Made by a program: the position numbers and the translations under genes
NCBI GenBank assembly: GCA_965206975.1
Contig: OZ242253.1
Coordinates: 2,232,001-2,296,000 of the forward strand
Length of the DNA: 64,000 nucleotides
DNA from: JAAXGI01 sp965206975
Lineage (GTDB): Bacteria > Gemmatimonadota > Gemmatimonadetes > Longimicrobiales > Gaopeijiaceae
Direction of reading: 5' to 3'
The notes under the pieces: generated by a model
Seen by the model: only the letters and a program-made list of their open reading frames with translations
Told to the model about the DNA's origin: nothing
The model's database searches: none
Shown: positions 27,125-36,726 of the stretch, in pieces
Layout: every line of letters begins with the position of its first letter
Position numbering within the stretch: position 1 is the first letter of the stretch

Positions 27125-27229
27125 ACCTGCGTTCCGACTCGCCCCTCGAGCTGCCGGTCACGGCACCCGCCGACCAGATACGTCCGCCCGATCATGTCGC
27201 GGTCCACTCGACGACCCTTCACCTAGAGT

Positions 27230-27472
27230 TCATCGATTCGCCGGGTGTTCGTGATGTGGTTCACCGGATTGTTTCAGGACAACAAGCGAGGCGGTCGTGC
27301 CCGTCTCCGGGGTCCCGAGATCGTGCAGCAAGCGTAGTGCAGCCGCCGAGCTCCGGGTCGCTCCAAAAAACGCCCGGAAGGGCGTCAGCCCCACGAAGTC
27401 CCCAGCCGGTCGAGCGCAGAGGCGGGAAGCCGTCAGAAGGACGAGGACAGGAGCCAGACTGATGGTGCGCAT
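27230..27472 (-). CDS. Small exported protein of unknown function, doubtful
   Basis: From ATG 27472 an 80-residue frame with a signal-peptide-like start (RTISLAPVLVLLTASRLCA). The rest has no recognisable motif. It lies 53 bp downstream of the aminotransferase gene on the same strand. It may be a decayed N-terminus of a secreted protein; I am not sure it is real. Confidence 0.3.
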   Translation of the reverse strand: MRTISLAPVLVLLTASRLCARPAGDFVGLTPFRAFFGATRSSAAALRLLHDLGTPETGTTASLVVLKQSGEPHHEHPANR

Positions 27473-27525
27473 CGGCACCTCCGGCCCCGCACGAGAAGGT
27501 CCGATCCCTTGAAGGCCGAGGTGCG

Positions 27526-28668
27526 CTACACCCAACCCCTCCTCCGGAACATGCGAAGCGTATCCACGAGCCGGCCCAACTCCTCGGGCATGGCCGAGAG
27601 GGAGAGTCGATTGTAGGAGAGCATCGGTGGGAACTGCCGCCCCACCAAGATCCCGTGCTCCCTCATGCGACGGATGTATAGAGCCTGGTCACCGCGGATC
27701 TCGTGAAAGAGGAAGGCGGTGTGGCTCTGAAAGTAGTCGAGCCCCAACTCGTCCAGGCAGGCGGTCACGACTTCCTTGCACTCCGCCCAAGTTCTCAAGC
27801 TCCGCTCCTGCCAGCCCTCTTCCTCGAGGGCAGCGATCGCACCGACGACGGCCAGCGTATTGGGATTGGAGCGGTTGGCATAGGGGCGCAGTCGGCTGGC
27901 CGTCTCGGCAGCACAGATACCGTAGCCTATGCGGAGTCCGGCGATCCCGTAGAGCTTCGAGAATGTCCGCGTAACCAACACATTCGACCGCTCGTTCGCC
28001 CACTCTTCCGCGGACCAGTAGCTCGCGTCATCCACGAACGGGAAGTAGGCCTCGTCGACAATGAAGAAGACATTGTCGGGTGCCGATGAGAACCAGTCGT
28101 CCAGCTGCACGCTGGGAGTGAGGGTTCCGGTCGGATTGTTCGGATTGCAGATGTAGACCACGGTGGGCTCTTGCCACCGCTGGGCCAAACGCTTCATGCG
28201 TTCGACGTCGTGGGCAAAATCACTCGTGAGGGGCACCTGCTCGATCCGGTACGGAAAGGGCTCCGCGTAACGCATTGCGTTCTCGTAGGTCGGACTCGCC
28301 TGAAGTATCCGGCTTTGCGGAGAAGCGTGCGCCTGGACAGCCATCCGAATGACTTCCGTGGAGCCGGAACCGAGAACTACCTGGTCGGCTTCCACGCGAT
28401 GGAGCTCGGCAAGTCGATCTATGAGAATCTCCCGCTCCGGTCCGGGATAGTGCGGCACGTCCTCCATCGCCTCAAGAAGTGCCGCGCGTGCGCGCGGTGG
28501 TATGCCCAGGGGGTTCGCGTTGTGATCCAATCGCAGTGTTGTGTCCTGAGCCGGTGGAGCCATCGAAGACGTCCACGGTTCAGCGCCGCGCGCGAAGGCA
28601 GTCCCCGGCAAGGCCGCCAGCCCCACCGATGCCCTGGTCCCATTCGCAAGGAATTCCCGGCGATCCAT
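27526..28668 (-). CDS. Tat-exported PLP-dependent aminotransferase (histidinol-phosphate aminotransferase-like)
   Basis: 380 residues. The N-terminus DRREFLANGTRASVGLAALP, with cleavage near AFARG, is a Tat signal. The body is an aminotransferase class I/II fold of the HisC type: RLDHNANPLGIPP, YPGPER, VLGSGSTEVI (PLP phosphate), YICNPNNPTG, IVDEAYFPFVD and the PLP lysine in TFSKLYGIAGLRIGY. HisC relatives transfer amino groups to histidinol phosphate or aromatic oxo-acids in the cytosol; export of a folded, cofactor-loaded enzyme by Tat fits a periplasmic role in D- or L-amino acid turnover. No partner gene is adjacent. Confidence 0.88.
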   Translation of the reverse strand: MDRREFLANGTRASVGLAALPGTAFARGAEPWTSSMAPPAQDTTLRLDHNANPLGIPPRARAALLEAMEDVPHYPGPEREILIDRLAELHRVEADQVVLGSGSTEVIRMAVQAHASPQSRILQASPTYENAMRYAEPFPYRIEQVPLTSDFAHDVERMKRLAQRWQEPTVVYICNPNNPTGTLTPSVQLDDWFSSAPDNVFFIVDEAYFPFVDDASYWSAEEWANERSNVLVTRTFSKLYGIAGLRIGYGICAAETASRLRPYANRSNPNTLAVVGAIAALEEEGWQERSLRTWAECKEVVTACLDELGLDYFQSHTAFLFHEIRGDQALYIRRMREHGILVGRQFPPMLSYNRLSLSAMPEELGRLVDTLRMFRRRGWV

Positions 28669-29417
28669 TTCTCACCTCCCAAGAGAGCACAGTCAGTTGG
28701 CGATTCCTTACCGATCGTCAGCCCGGCGGATCGTGTGTCAAACTGGCGACCACACGGGCCGCTCGCGAGCGGCAATTTCCTTCTCGCGCCGCTCCCTCTC
28801 GGTGTGCTCGGCCTCCGAGGACTCCGAGGAGTCTCGCGCGTAGAGGAGCACGACGCTGTTGATGACGGCGGTCAATGCTGCCCACTATGGGCCCTGGCGG
28901 TTGAAGCCGGTAGGCTCGAAGAATCCGTATTGCATTCGCATGAAGCTACGAATGACCCGATCCGGCTCTGCCGCGTACGCGCGTCGATCCGCCTCTGTAT
29001 CCCGCCCGCCCGGAAAACAGTGTACGGTAAGATCTTTTGCTTAAATGCCTTACGACTTCCGTTCCACCGCTGTTCGCCCTATCCGGCCCACCGTTCTGAA
29101 TCGAATGCCGATGGCCTCTCGTGGCCGTGAACAGATGCGTCGGCACCGGGGTCGCCGCGGGCCGGACCGTGCCACGGCGGGGCGCTTCTGCTTTCCGCGG
29201 CGTACCTACGTCTCTACGACGTTGAGACCGTGGAGCAGACCAGGCAGGTGATCGCCGCCCTTCGTCCTCCGCGATAGCCGCGGGTGGCTCCCGGAGCGCC
29301 ATGGGTATCTACCGAGCCCAGCTCTGCCAGGAACGCACCTGCAAGATGGCATGATTGGGCCGCACACCTGCCCAGAAGATCCGGCGACGCACGTGGTGGC
29401 GTTAGCGCCGAAAGGCG
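28669..29417. other. Long stretch without an intact gene
   Basis: On the minus strand, about 28820-29000, a coding-like string reads YAAEPDRVIRSFMRMQYGFF, EPTGFNRQGP, stop, WAALTAVINSVVLLYARD. The stop and lack of a start suggest a remnant of a gene I cannot name. Nothing else convincing is present. Confidence 0.4.
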
Positions 29418-29468
29418 ATCGGGCATGGACGCTCCCCCCCTTGTGCCGGAGGGGCGTCCATGCCCGAT
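29418..29468. terminator. Hairpin downstream of the small membrane protein gene
   Basis: Arms 29418-29431 and 29455-29468 (14 bp, atcgggcatggacg and its complement) pair perfectly; the inner C-rich and G-rich parts can extend the stem. It lies 22 bp after the stop of the minus-strand gene at 29490. Confidence 0.65.
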
Positions 29469-29489
29469 GACGCCGACGTCAGAGCGACG

Positions 29490-29807
29490 TCAGTCTTTCG
29501 CTACCCCGAACAGGTTCTTAAGCGATACGACCAGGACGGCGCCCCCGAGGAGCACCACGAGATTCGTGACAATGTCGGTTGCCATCCCCCCGATGACGGG
29601 GATCGCTCCGAGCGCGTTTGCCGCTGCGATCAGCGCGATCGCCGCGATGAGGAAGGTCTGACTCTCATCGTCGCTGATATTCAGGAGCCCGACGATCAGG
29701 CCAAGGACCGCAAGTACCCAGCCAAACCAGGCCTGCTCAAGGCCCACGCCTCCGACCACGGCGATCACTAGTCCGACCACAAGGGAGCCCTTGCCTACTA
29801 GCGCCAT
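29490..29807 (-). CDS. Small hydrophobic membrane protein
   Basis: 105 residues from ATG 29807, which has a clear Shine-Dalgarno sequence (AAGGAGGA, 4 nt spacing). Almost the whole chain is hydrophobic: helices at about 6-23, 27-43, 50-66 and 78-98. It ends in SLKNLFGVAKD. Conserved glycines suggest tightly packed helices. I do not recognise a family and cannot propose a function. A strong hairpin follows the stop, so it is a single-gene unit. Confidence 0.75.
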   Translation of the reverse strand: MALVGKGSLVVGLVIAVVGGVGLEQAWFGWVLAVLGLIVGLLNISDDESQTFLIAAIALIAAANALGAIPVIGGMATDIVTNLVVLLGGAVLVVSLKNLFGVAKD

Positions 29808-30354
29808 AGTTCCTCCTTGGCTAGGTAACGGAAATGCGCACAGAATTGTGCCCGTATTGCATACTATGGTGGCTGGTCGGCACCGGCAAACGGCGGCCAG
29901 ACGGCGTGGCCGATGCCAACCGTTCCGGTAGCACGCCCCGGAATGAGTTCTTCTGGCCACCTCATCGGTTTGACTGCCCTCCGGTCTTCGCTTCAGGGGG
30001 GTTCACCGGACCGAGCCGATCTACTCCGTCCGCGCGAGCCAAGGCTACCGGGCGGTAGGCGTTGTCAAGGACGAAGCGACGACTGCCCACGTCTCGATTC
30101 CTGAGAACGCCCCGAAGGGTCTTCGCGCCACCCAGGGCCTCCTCACTTCGGCAGGAGCCTTCCACCCGTTGCAGCTCGCATAGCGGGCGTCGCCGGTCGT
30201 GCGCTGGAGAACGAGGCGATTCGCAAGGACGAGTCGCCGGCTGACCGGGCAGTACCGTCGGTCGGCAAGGGTCCACGGTGTGAAGGGTATAGCCACCGGC
30301 AAGATTTTGAGCTGCTCGGCGTACCAAGAGCTCCGACCACACACCACTGCGTGA
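29808..30354. other. Intergenic stretch, no recognised feature
   Basis: Several overlapping open frames exist on both strands, as expected at this GC content; none has a signal, motif or convincing ribosome-binding site. Confidence 0.4.
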
Positions 30355-30717
30355 TCAGGTCTCGCGATCTCGGACGAGTCCTCCTGTCACGACAGTGGCC
30401 CAGCCCTTGGGCAAGGGGATGCCAGAGCTTGCTAACTCGTTGGCCAGGAGGGTGCCTTCTTCGTCGTGAGGCGTCGGGTCGACGGCGATGCGGCCTGATC
30501 CTCCGCCGAAGAGCATCCGAAGCCCGCTAGGACCGAAAGCGCGGTCAACCTCGAACCACACCTGTTTCCGGGTGCGGCGAAATCGGTAGAAGTGGGGGCT
30601 GGGGCTGGGTCCGTCCGGGGGTTCGACGCAAGTAACCGTTCGAGATCCTGGCCCTCGCGGAACGGACACTCGGGCTCTGTCTTTCCCACAACCAAGATCT
30701 CGAACTCCGTCCCACAC
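30355..30717 (-). CDS. Hypothetical protein, doubtful
   Basis: A 120-residue frame. The segment PHFYRFRRTRKQVWFEVDRA, SGLRMLFGGGSGRIAV, LLANELASSGIPLPKGWATV has codon-like composition and amphipathic strands, but no family is recognised. The ORF start lacks a good ribosome-binding site. It may be a fragment of a larger gene. Confidence 0.3.
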   Translation of the reverse strand: MWDGVRDLGCGKDRARVSVPRGPGSRTVTCVEPPDGPSPSPHFYRFRRTRKQVWFEVDRAFGPSGLRMLFGGGSGRIAVDPTPHDEEGTLLANELASSGIPLPKGWATVVTGGLVRDRET

Positions 30718-30762
30718 GCCCTTGAGCGGTACTCGTAGATCGGCAGTTGGCTAAGCAGTCCC

Positions 30763-32544
30763 CTAGCAGATCACACAGTTGTGATTGTTCGTCGCGCCGA
30801 GCCCCTCGAGCAACGAGATCGTGCGGGGGAAGGGAGTGATGCGCTGCTCCGGGCTGTTCGCCATGTCCACCGTGGTCTGACCTCGCCGACTCACGCCGGT
30901 CACATCCGCTCCATGTCCGACCAAGTACAGGATCATTTCATTGTCGCCGCGTGAAGCGGCGTTGTGGACCGCGCTGTACCCGTTCAGATCCCGCGCGTTG
31001 ACATCTGCTCCGAGCTCCTCGACGAGGTACTTCACAGCGGGAAGCCAGCCATCCGGCACGTGACGGTGGATATTCGCCGCGTAGCCCTCTCCATACCCTG
31101 CACCTGACGCCGCATGGATGGGCCAGACACCCGGGCCACCGATTGGGACGGGGGGCAGCCCCGATGGATCCTCGTCAGGGTCACCCCGGCCCACGGACAA
31201 ACGGACTGTGGGCACCTTAACGGTCGGGATGTGTGGATCGGCACCGTAGGAAACGAGAAGCCGCATGGCGTCGATGTCCAACGCATACGCCGCCCGCCAG
31301 AACGGCGTCGCACCCGTACGGTCGACCCCCAGGTAGTCGGCCCCGAACGTCGTAAACCACAGCTTCTTCGTGAGTCGAACGTTGGGGTCTATGCCCGCGT
31401 CCAGGAAAGCCCGCATCAGGTCGAGGTAGGTGATGCGCTGCTGCAACCGGTGCGTGGGCTGGGGGTGTCTGGACTTTGGAATCCATTCGGTGTTCACGGC
31501 GGCGTAGAGCGGCGTCCCTCCTGCGTCGCTTGCGATCGTGGGATCGGCGCCACGATCGAAGAGCGCCATGGCAAGGTCGAAGTGGCCGTTGAGTACCGCC
31601 ATCAGGAGCGGACTCGTGTGATCACCTGCGCTCACCAGATCAATGTCGCTCCCGCCCTCGAGCAACGCCGTCGCGGCTTCGGAATGACCCTCGCGAACCG
31701 CCAGTAGGAGTGCACTCAGGCCCCCGTACCGTCCGACGAGGTCCGCGGACGAAAGCGGCTGCGATGGCCCGCGCTCCCGCTGCTCCTCGTCCTCTTCGAG
31801 GCCCTCGGGGCTCGCGCTCGCCGCGGCCGAGCCTTGTTCGGCAGGCTCGAACGGCGTCGGTGGCTGCGGGGGCTCATCGAGCACTTCGGACCTCAGTCGG
31901 TCCGCCCGTGCAGACATGTCTTCCCTGTCGGCCAAGTCCCTCGTCGGCATATCGAGCGCGTGGGCCGTCAAGTCGGGGTCGGCGCCACCTTTCAGCAATG
32001 CACGGATCGCCTGGAGCCGGCCTTCGGCCGCAGCGAACATCAGTGCCGTTTGCCCCCATACCGTCTCGCGCTGATCCACATCGGCGCCATGCTCGATCAA
32101 CACCGCGACGGCGGAGGCGCTCCCGGACGCCGCTGCCAGGTGGAGGGGGGTGACCGCGCCAGTCGTGGTGCCCGGACCAGGGATGGCGCCGGCCTCCAGG
32201 AGCTGACGAATCACAGAGGTGTGACCACCTTTGGCCGCGAGATGCAGAGGACGGTAGCCACCCAGGCGGGTGGTCGACTCCACGTGGCCATCGGCCGACA
32301 GCAGGAGAGCCGTGATGTCGCGCTCTCCCCGCTCGGCGGACCAGTGCAAGGCGGTCATGCCATCTCCGAGGGCTCCGTTCACGTCCGCGCCCGCTTCGAT
32401 CAAAGCTCGGACTTCGGCTGCGTCCCCCCTCATCGCCGCCTCGGCGACCGGTGCGTCGGGCGCATCCAGGGGGGTTGCGGCCCACGTCGCGAGCGCACAG
32501 AGCGATACCCCCAAGACCTTAACCTTAGACTGGTAGTGCATCAT
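30763..32544 (-). CDS. Exported ankyrin-repeat protein
   Basis: 593 residues from ATG 32544 (AGGAG 6 nt upstream). A signal peptide (LGVSLCALATWAATPL) is followed by ankyrin repeats: GDAAEVRALIEAGADVNG, GMTALHWSAERGERDI, GYRPLHLAAKGGHTSVI, TPLHLAAASGSASAV, QTALMFAAAEGRLQAI and more up to GYSAVHNAASRGDNEM. A Pro/Glu-rich linker at about 225-265 splits two repeat blocks. The protein should be periplasmic and bind partner proteins. It is the last gene of the DUF1592-DUF1552-ankyrin operon (13 bp gap). The same grouping recurs in Acidobacteria, Planctomycetes and Gemmatimonadota; its purpose is not established. Confidence 0.88.
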   Translation of the reverse strand: MMHYQSKVKVLGVSLCALATWAATPLDAPDAPVAEAAMRGDAAEVRALIEAGADVNGALGDGMTALHWSAERGERDITALLLSADGHVESTTRLGGYRPLHLAAKGGHTSVIRQLLEAGAIPGPGTTTGAVTPLHLAAASGSASAVAVLIEHGADVDQRETVWGQTALMFAAAEGRLQAIRALLKGGADPDLTAHALDMPTRDLADREDMSARADRLRSEVLDEPPQPPTPFEPAEQGSAAASASPEGLEEDEEQRERGPSQPLSSADLVGRYGGLSALLLAVREGHSEAATALLEGGSDIDLVSAGDHTSPLLMAVLNGHFDLAMALFDRGADPTIASDAGGTPLYAAVNTEWIPKSRHPQPTHRLQQRITYLDLMRAFLDAGIDPNVRLTKKLWFTTFGADYLGVDRTGATPFWRAAYALDIDAMRLLVSYGADPHIPTVKVPTVRLSVGRGDPDEDPSGLPPVPIGGPGVWPIHAASGAGYGEGYAANIHRHVPDGWLPAVKYLVEELGADVNARDLNGYSAVHNAASRGDNEMILYLVGHGADVTGVSRRGQTTVDMANSPEQRITPFPRTISLLEGLGATNNHNCVIC

Positions 32545-32557
32545 CGGCTCCTCATCC

Positions 32558-33946
32558 CTATACCGAGAGCGTGAGCGCCCCGGTGCTGTCGCCGAACTCG
32601 GAAATGTCATCGAGCCCCAGCTTGTGCATCAGGGTGAGCATCGCATTGGCCATCGGTGTTCCATCGGCGGCCTTCACATGCAGGTTCCCCTCGAGCTTCC
32701 CATTCGCGCCGCCGAGCACAATCAACGGACAGCGGCGGTGATTGTGCAGGTTGGAGTCGGCCATGGGCGACCCATAGAGGATCATCGTCTTGTCCAGCAG
32801 GTGCGTATCCCCTTCCTCGATCTCCCTCAGCCGGTCCATCAGGTACGGCAGGTGGCCGACGTGATACTTGTTGATCTCGGCGAAGGTGCGCACCCGATCC
32901 TCCTGCCCGCTGTGGTGCGATGCAGGGTGGAACGGAGCATCCGTCCCGCTTTCCGGATAGACCCGCGAGGAGGCGTCTCGCCCCAGCTTGAACGAGAACA
33001 CGCGCGTCATGTCCGATGCGAATGCGAGCGCCTGGAGGTCAAACATCAACTCCACGTGCTCGCTGAAGGAATCCGGGACACCTGCCGGAGCCTCTGGCAA
33101 CTCGCGCGCTTTCCCCGTTCGGTTCTGGGCCTCGACATTCTGAATGCGTCGCTCGAGCTCGCGGACGTTGGACATGTACCGATCGAGGCGCATCGTGTCG
33201 TTGGGGCCCAGCGACCGCTTGAGGGTAGCGAGGTCGTCGGTGATCCAGTCCAGGATGCTACGGCTGGTTCGCCTGCGCCGGGCACGCTCCTCCGGGGTTC
33301 CGCCGGCCCCGAAGAGCTGATCGAACGCGACCCGGGGGTCGCGAATCATCGGGAGCGGCTCCGTGGGCGAAGCCCAGCTGATCGTGTCGGTATAGACGCA
33401 TGCGTAGCCGTATGCGCAGCCACCCGCCTGGTCGACGTTCTCGATACACAGCTGCATGGACTGGATCGGTGTATCCTGGCCAAAACGCCGCGCGTAGATC
33501 TGGTCTAACGAGGTGCCGACAAAAACGTCCGAGCTCTCGGTCTGCTTCGGGTGCGCCTGGGTCAGGTAAACCGCGCTGGACCGAAAGTGATCGCCTCCAA
33601 TTTCCTCGGGCTCTGCCGCTTCAGCGTGCAATACATCGGTATCGCTGATGATCGTCAGGTAGTCCCGGTACGACTCCAGCGGTAAGAGCGCGCTTGGGGA
33701 GAGGTCGAAATCCCGTCCGGCCGCGGCCGGGGACCACAGGTTCTGCGTGGCGCCCCATTCATTGGAACCCGCCGAACCGTGAACGATTTCGATCGCGATG
33801 AGTCGGGTGGGGTCGTCGACACGCGGCGCCCTCGACCACACCCGTCCGGCGGGCTCCATCGCATCGAGGAACGGCAACGCGACCGATGCTCCGGCGGCCC
33901 GGAGGAACGTGCGCCGAGGAACGTGCTTGCCTGTAATGAATGGCAT
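32558..33946 (-). CDS. DUF1552 (sulfatase-like fold) Tat protein
   Basis: 462 residues. A Tat-like signal (RRTFLRAAGASVALPFLDAM) is followed by the DUF1552 (PF07586) domain with SPSALLPLESYRDYLTIISD, GGDHFRSSAVYLTQAHPK, SMQLCIENVDQAGGCAYGYA, RLDRYMSNVRELERRI and MILYGSPMADSNLHNHRRCP. Members occur next to DUF1592 cytochrome-type proteins and are thought to work with them in the periplasm; no reaction is known. It lies 27 bp downstream of that gene and 13 bp upstream of the ankyrin gene. Confidence 0.9.
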   Translation of the reverse strand: MPFITGKHVPRRTFLRAAGASVALPFLDAMEPAGRVWSRAPRVDDPTRLIAIEIVHGSAGSNEWGATQNLWSPAAAGRDFDLSPSALLPLESYRDYLTIISDTDVLHAEAAEPEEIGGDHFRSSAVYLTQAHPKQTESSDVFVGTSLDQIYARRFGQDTPIQSMQLCIENVDQAGGCAYGYACVYTDTISWASPTEPLPMIRDPRVAFDQLFGAGGTPEERARRRRTSRSILDWITDDLATLKRSLGPNDTMRLDRYMSNVRELERRIQNVEAQNRTGKARELPEAPAGVPDSFSEHVELMFDLQALAFASDMTRVFSFKLGRDASSRVYPESGTDAPFHPASHHSGQEDRVRTFAEINKYHVGHLPYLMDRLREIEEGDTHLLDKTMILYGSPMADSNLHNHRRCPLIVLGGANGKLEGNLHVKAADGTPMANAMLTLMHKLGLDDISEFGDSTGALTLSV

Positions 33947-33973
33947 GTTATCCGTCTCCGTTCGCGTTCATGG

Positions 33974-36451
33974 CTACTGGTCCTGTGCGCCCTGCTGCTC
34001 GGCTGCGTCGGCGCGCTGCATCCGGAAGGCATCGCTCTTCACGACGCCCAGGATGAAAGAAGACACCCGGTGCCCATCCGCCTCTGCGCTCTTGGCGATC
34101 TCTCGCACCGTAGGTTGATCGAAGTGTTCGACACGGCGCCCGAGTGCGTATGCGAAGAGATTCTCCGTGAACGTCCGGATGAGCGGGATCGGACGGTTCA
34201 ACAGCGCCTGCCGGAGGTCGGCGGGGCCCTCAATGGGCGTCCCGTCGTACAGCTCTCCGCGCGTATCCAGGGGGTTGCCACTCTCTCGGATCCGCCACTT
34301 GCCGGTGACTCCGAAGTTGTCGAGTGCGAGACCGATGGGGTCGATGACCTGATGGCAGGAGTTGCACGCCGGGTTGGCCCGGTGCTGTTCCAGGAGCTCG
34401 CGTGTCGTGAGCATCCGACCATCGGCAACGGCCTCGACCTCCTCGAGTTCCGGAACGCTCGGCGGCGGCGGCGGCGGCGGGCTCCCTAGGAGCACCTCCA
34501 TCACCCACTTTCCTCGCAGCACGGGAGAGGTGCGCCCGGCGTGGGAGGTCAGAGTGAGGATACTGGCGTGCCCCAGCACGCCCCGCCGCGTGTCGTCGGA
34601 GTACGTGACACGCCGGAACTCCTCGCCGTTCACGCCGGTGAACCCGTAGTGGTTCGCCAGGCGCTCGTTCACGAAGGTGTAGTCCGCCGTGAACAGGTCG
34701 AGCACGCTCAGGTCTTCTCGCACCAAGTTGTTGAAGAAGAGCTCGGTCTCGAGCCGCATCGCGTCCGCGAGCTGCTGATGAAAGTCCGGCTCCAGGCGCA
34801 CGTCGGGCTCGATCCTGTCGAGATCCTGGAGGCGGAGCCACTGTCCGGCGAAGCGCGACCCCAGCGCCTCCGCCTTCGGGTCGGCGAGCATGCGCAGGAC
34901 CTGCGCTTCGAGGACGCGATCCTCGAGGAGGGACCCGTCCGCAGCCGCGTCCCGCAGCGCGGCGTCCGGAGGTCCGCCCCAGAGGAAGTAGGAGAGGCGC
35001 GACGCAAGCGCGAATCCATCGATCGGGTATGCCTGCCCTGCGGCGACGTCTCGAGAAGGCGGCTCGAAGCGGAAGACGAAGCGAGGGCTCGCCAGTATCG
35101 CCTCTAGCGCAGTGCGTACTCCGATCTCGAAACCGCGATCTGCGGCCGCATCGTCATAGAAGGACATCAGCGCCGCCCGGTCATCTTCGCCGAGCGGACG
35201 GCGGAACGCCTCCTCCCCCAGCCGCGAGAGGATCTCGTCCGCGCAGGGCCGTGCCTCACTCGGCGAGGCCGGCGTGCAGGTGAAGATCCTCCTCCGAACG
35301 GGCGTGTCGGAGACGCCCACCGTCGTGAGCGGCCCCCGAATCACCAGATCGCGCAGGTGCGGCAGCGAATTCACGCCGTACGAGCCCGCGATCGCGGTGC
35401 TCGCAAGCGACCAATCATGGGGTGAAATCAGGTCTTGTACGGGCCCCTCGGTGCGCTTGATAAACGCTGCGGTCACTCGGTGGGCGCCCGCCTCCACCAA
35501 GACGGGTTCGGTGGCCATCTCAACGCCGGTCGGGTCGGAAACCTGCATCCATCGGTCCATCTCAAGGAGCGCCACCGGCTCCCCATCGATCGAGATCTCG
35601 ACCACTTCCTGCGCGTCGGCAGTCTGCAAAGCAGAACGCCCGTTTCCGACGACCGCGCCAGTGGTTTCGTGGTGGAACGACACGCGGAAGACGTACTCGC
35701 CGTCGGCCGGGAAGTTGTGTACGGCCGACGTGCCGCCCCGGGTGCCGTACGGCGCGCCCTCGACGCGTTCGATCTGAGACACCGTGCGCGCGATCCTGTA
35801 CTGTGTTTCGCTTGCGGTCGCCTCTTCGTCTCCGACAGCCAGGCGACTGATTGCCACCGCTGCACTGAGGTACGAGGCAAGCAACGTCGGCGACACCATC
35901 TGCACGTCTGCGATGTTGTCGAAATTGGCGCTCTTGGTATCAAGCGGGAGGTAGTCCCCCGCATCGATCTCCAGGCCGAGCACGTCGTAGATCGAACGCT
36001 CGTACTCGGCGCGGTTGAGCCGCTGAAACGTTCGGCTGCCGGGGTTCGGGTTGGCGGCAGCAGCCTCGTCCATGTGCGCTTCCAGAGATTCCACGAGCAC
36101 GAGGAGCGAGTCGCCGGACGGACGCCGCGCACCGGGGGGTGGCATCATCCCCGCACGCAGTTTCCGGATCATCATCTCGGCGACCTCACCGGTTTCTTCT
36201 GCCGAGCCCAGCGTAAAGCGTTCGAGCGAGAGGTTCCCACGGAGCATGCTGTCATTGTGGCACGCCACGCAGTACTCCTGCACTACGTCGTCGGAATCGG
36301 CGCGCGAGGGCCCTTCCACCGAGCTCGCCGGAAGTACGAGAGTCGCACCGCTCCCGGATGCTTGAGACGCGTTCCCCCGGATAGAATCCGGGGCCAGCGT
36401 GACCATGAGGAGGCCCGTGGCGAACATCACGGAGGCGACGTAACGCATCAT
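33974..36451 (-). CDS. DUF1592 cytochrome-type multidomain protein
   Basis: 825 residues from ATG 36451. A signal peptide precedes one heme c site, YCVACHND (about 60), and then the chain of domains usually annotated DUF1587, DUF1595, DUF1592, DUF1588 and DUF1585: FQRLNRAEYERSIYDVLGL, RLSYFLWGGPPDAALRDAA, FAGQWLRLQDLD, RRGVLGHASILTLTSHAGRT and the C-terminal CNSCHQVIDPIGLALDNF, a second CxxCH. It probably uses heme to oxidise an extracellular substrate with the DUF1552 protein; this is inferred. It leads the operon. An upstream ATG at 36526 is open but would put the signal peptide inside the protein. Confidence 0.9.
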   Translation of the reverse strand: MMRYVASVMFATGLLMVTLAPDSIRGNASQASGSGATLVLPASSVEGPSRADSDDVVQEYCVACHNDSMLRGNLSLERFTLGSAEETGEVAEMMIRKLRAGMMPPPGARRPSGDSLLVLVESLEAHMDEAAAANPNPGSRTFQRLNRAEYERSIYDVLGLEIDAGDYLPLDTKSANFDNIADVQMVSPTLLASYLSAAVAISRLAVGDEEATASETQYRIARTVSQIERVEGAPYGTRGGTSAVHNFPADGEYVFRVSFHHETTGAVVGNGRSALQTADAQEVVEISIDGEPVALLEMDRWMQVSDPTGVEMATEPVLVEAGAHRVTAAFIKRTEGPVQDLISPHDWSLASTAIAGSYGVNSLPHLRDLVIRGPLTTVGVSDTPVRRRIFTCTPASPSEARPCADEILSRLGEEAFRRPLGEDDRAALMSFYDDAAADRGFEIGVRTALEAILASPRFVFRFEPPSRDVAAGQAYPIDGFALASRLSYFLWGGPPDAALRDAAADGSLLEDRVLEAQVLRMLADPKAEALGSRFAGQWLRLQDLDRIEPDVRLEPDFHQQLADAMRLETELFFNNLVREDLSVLDLFTADYTFVNERLANHYGFTGVNGEEFRRVTYSDDTRRGVLGHASILTLTSHAGRTSPVLRGKWVMEVLLGSPPPPPPPSVPELEEVEAVADGRMLTTRELLEQHRANPACNSCHQVIDPIGLALDNFGVTGKWRIRESGNPLDTRGELYDGTPIEGPADLRQALLNRPIPLIRTFTENLFAYALGRRVEHFDQPTVREIAKSAEADGHRVSSFILGVVKSDAFRMQRADAAEQQGAQDQ

Positions 36452-36726
36452 GTCTGGAATCCGCTTTGTCGTGAGCGTTTTCTGAGGGATGCAGGAACGT
36501 GAAAGCGAGCGAGTCCTACTGGACAATTTAAGCCGGTACGGCTCGTCTCACCAGAGATCGGGGGTCGCGCAGAGCTGACGATGGGATCCGGGTCAGGCCA
36601 GCCCGCTGGCGCCGTGCACAAGGCCAGCAGGAGACTCCCACCTCCGCGTCTCGTCGGTCTGGTTGTGGCAGCGTATCTTGAAATGCTTGACCCTACTGGC
36701 ACAAGCTGCAACACCTGGAGGCTCAT

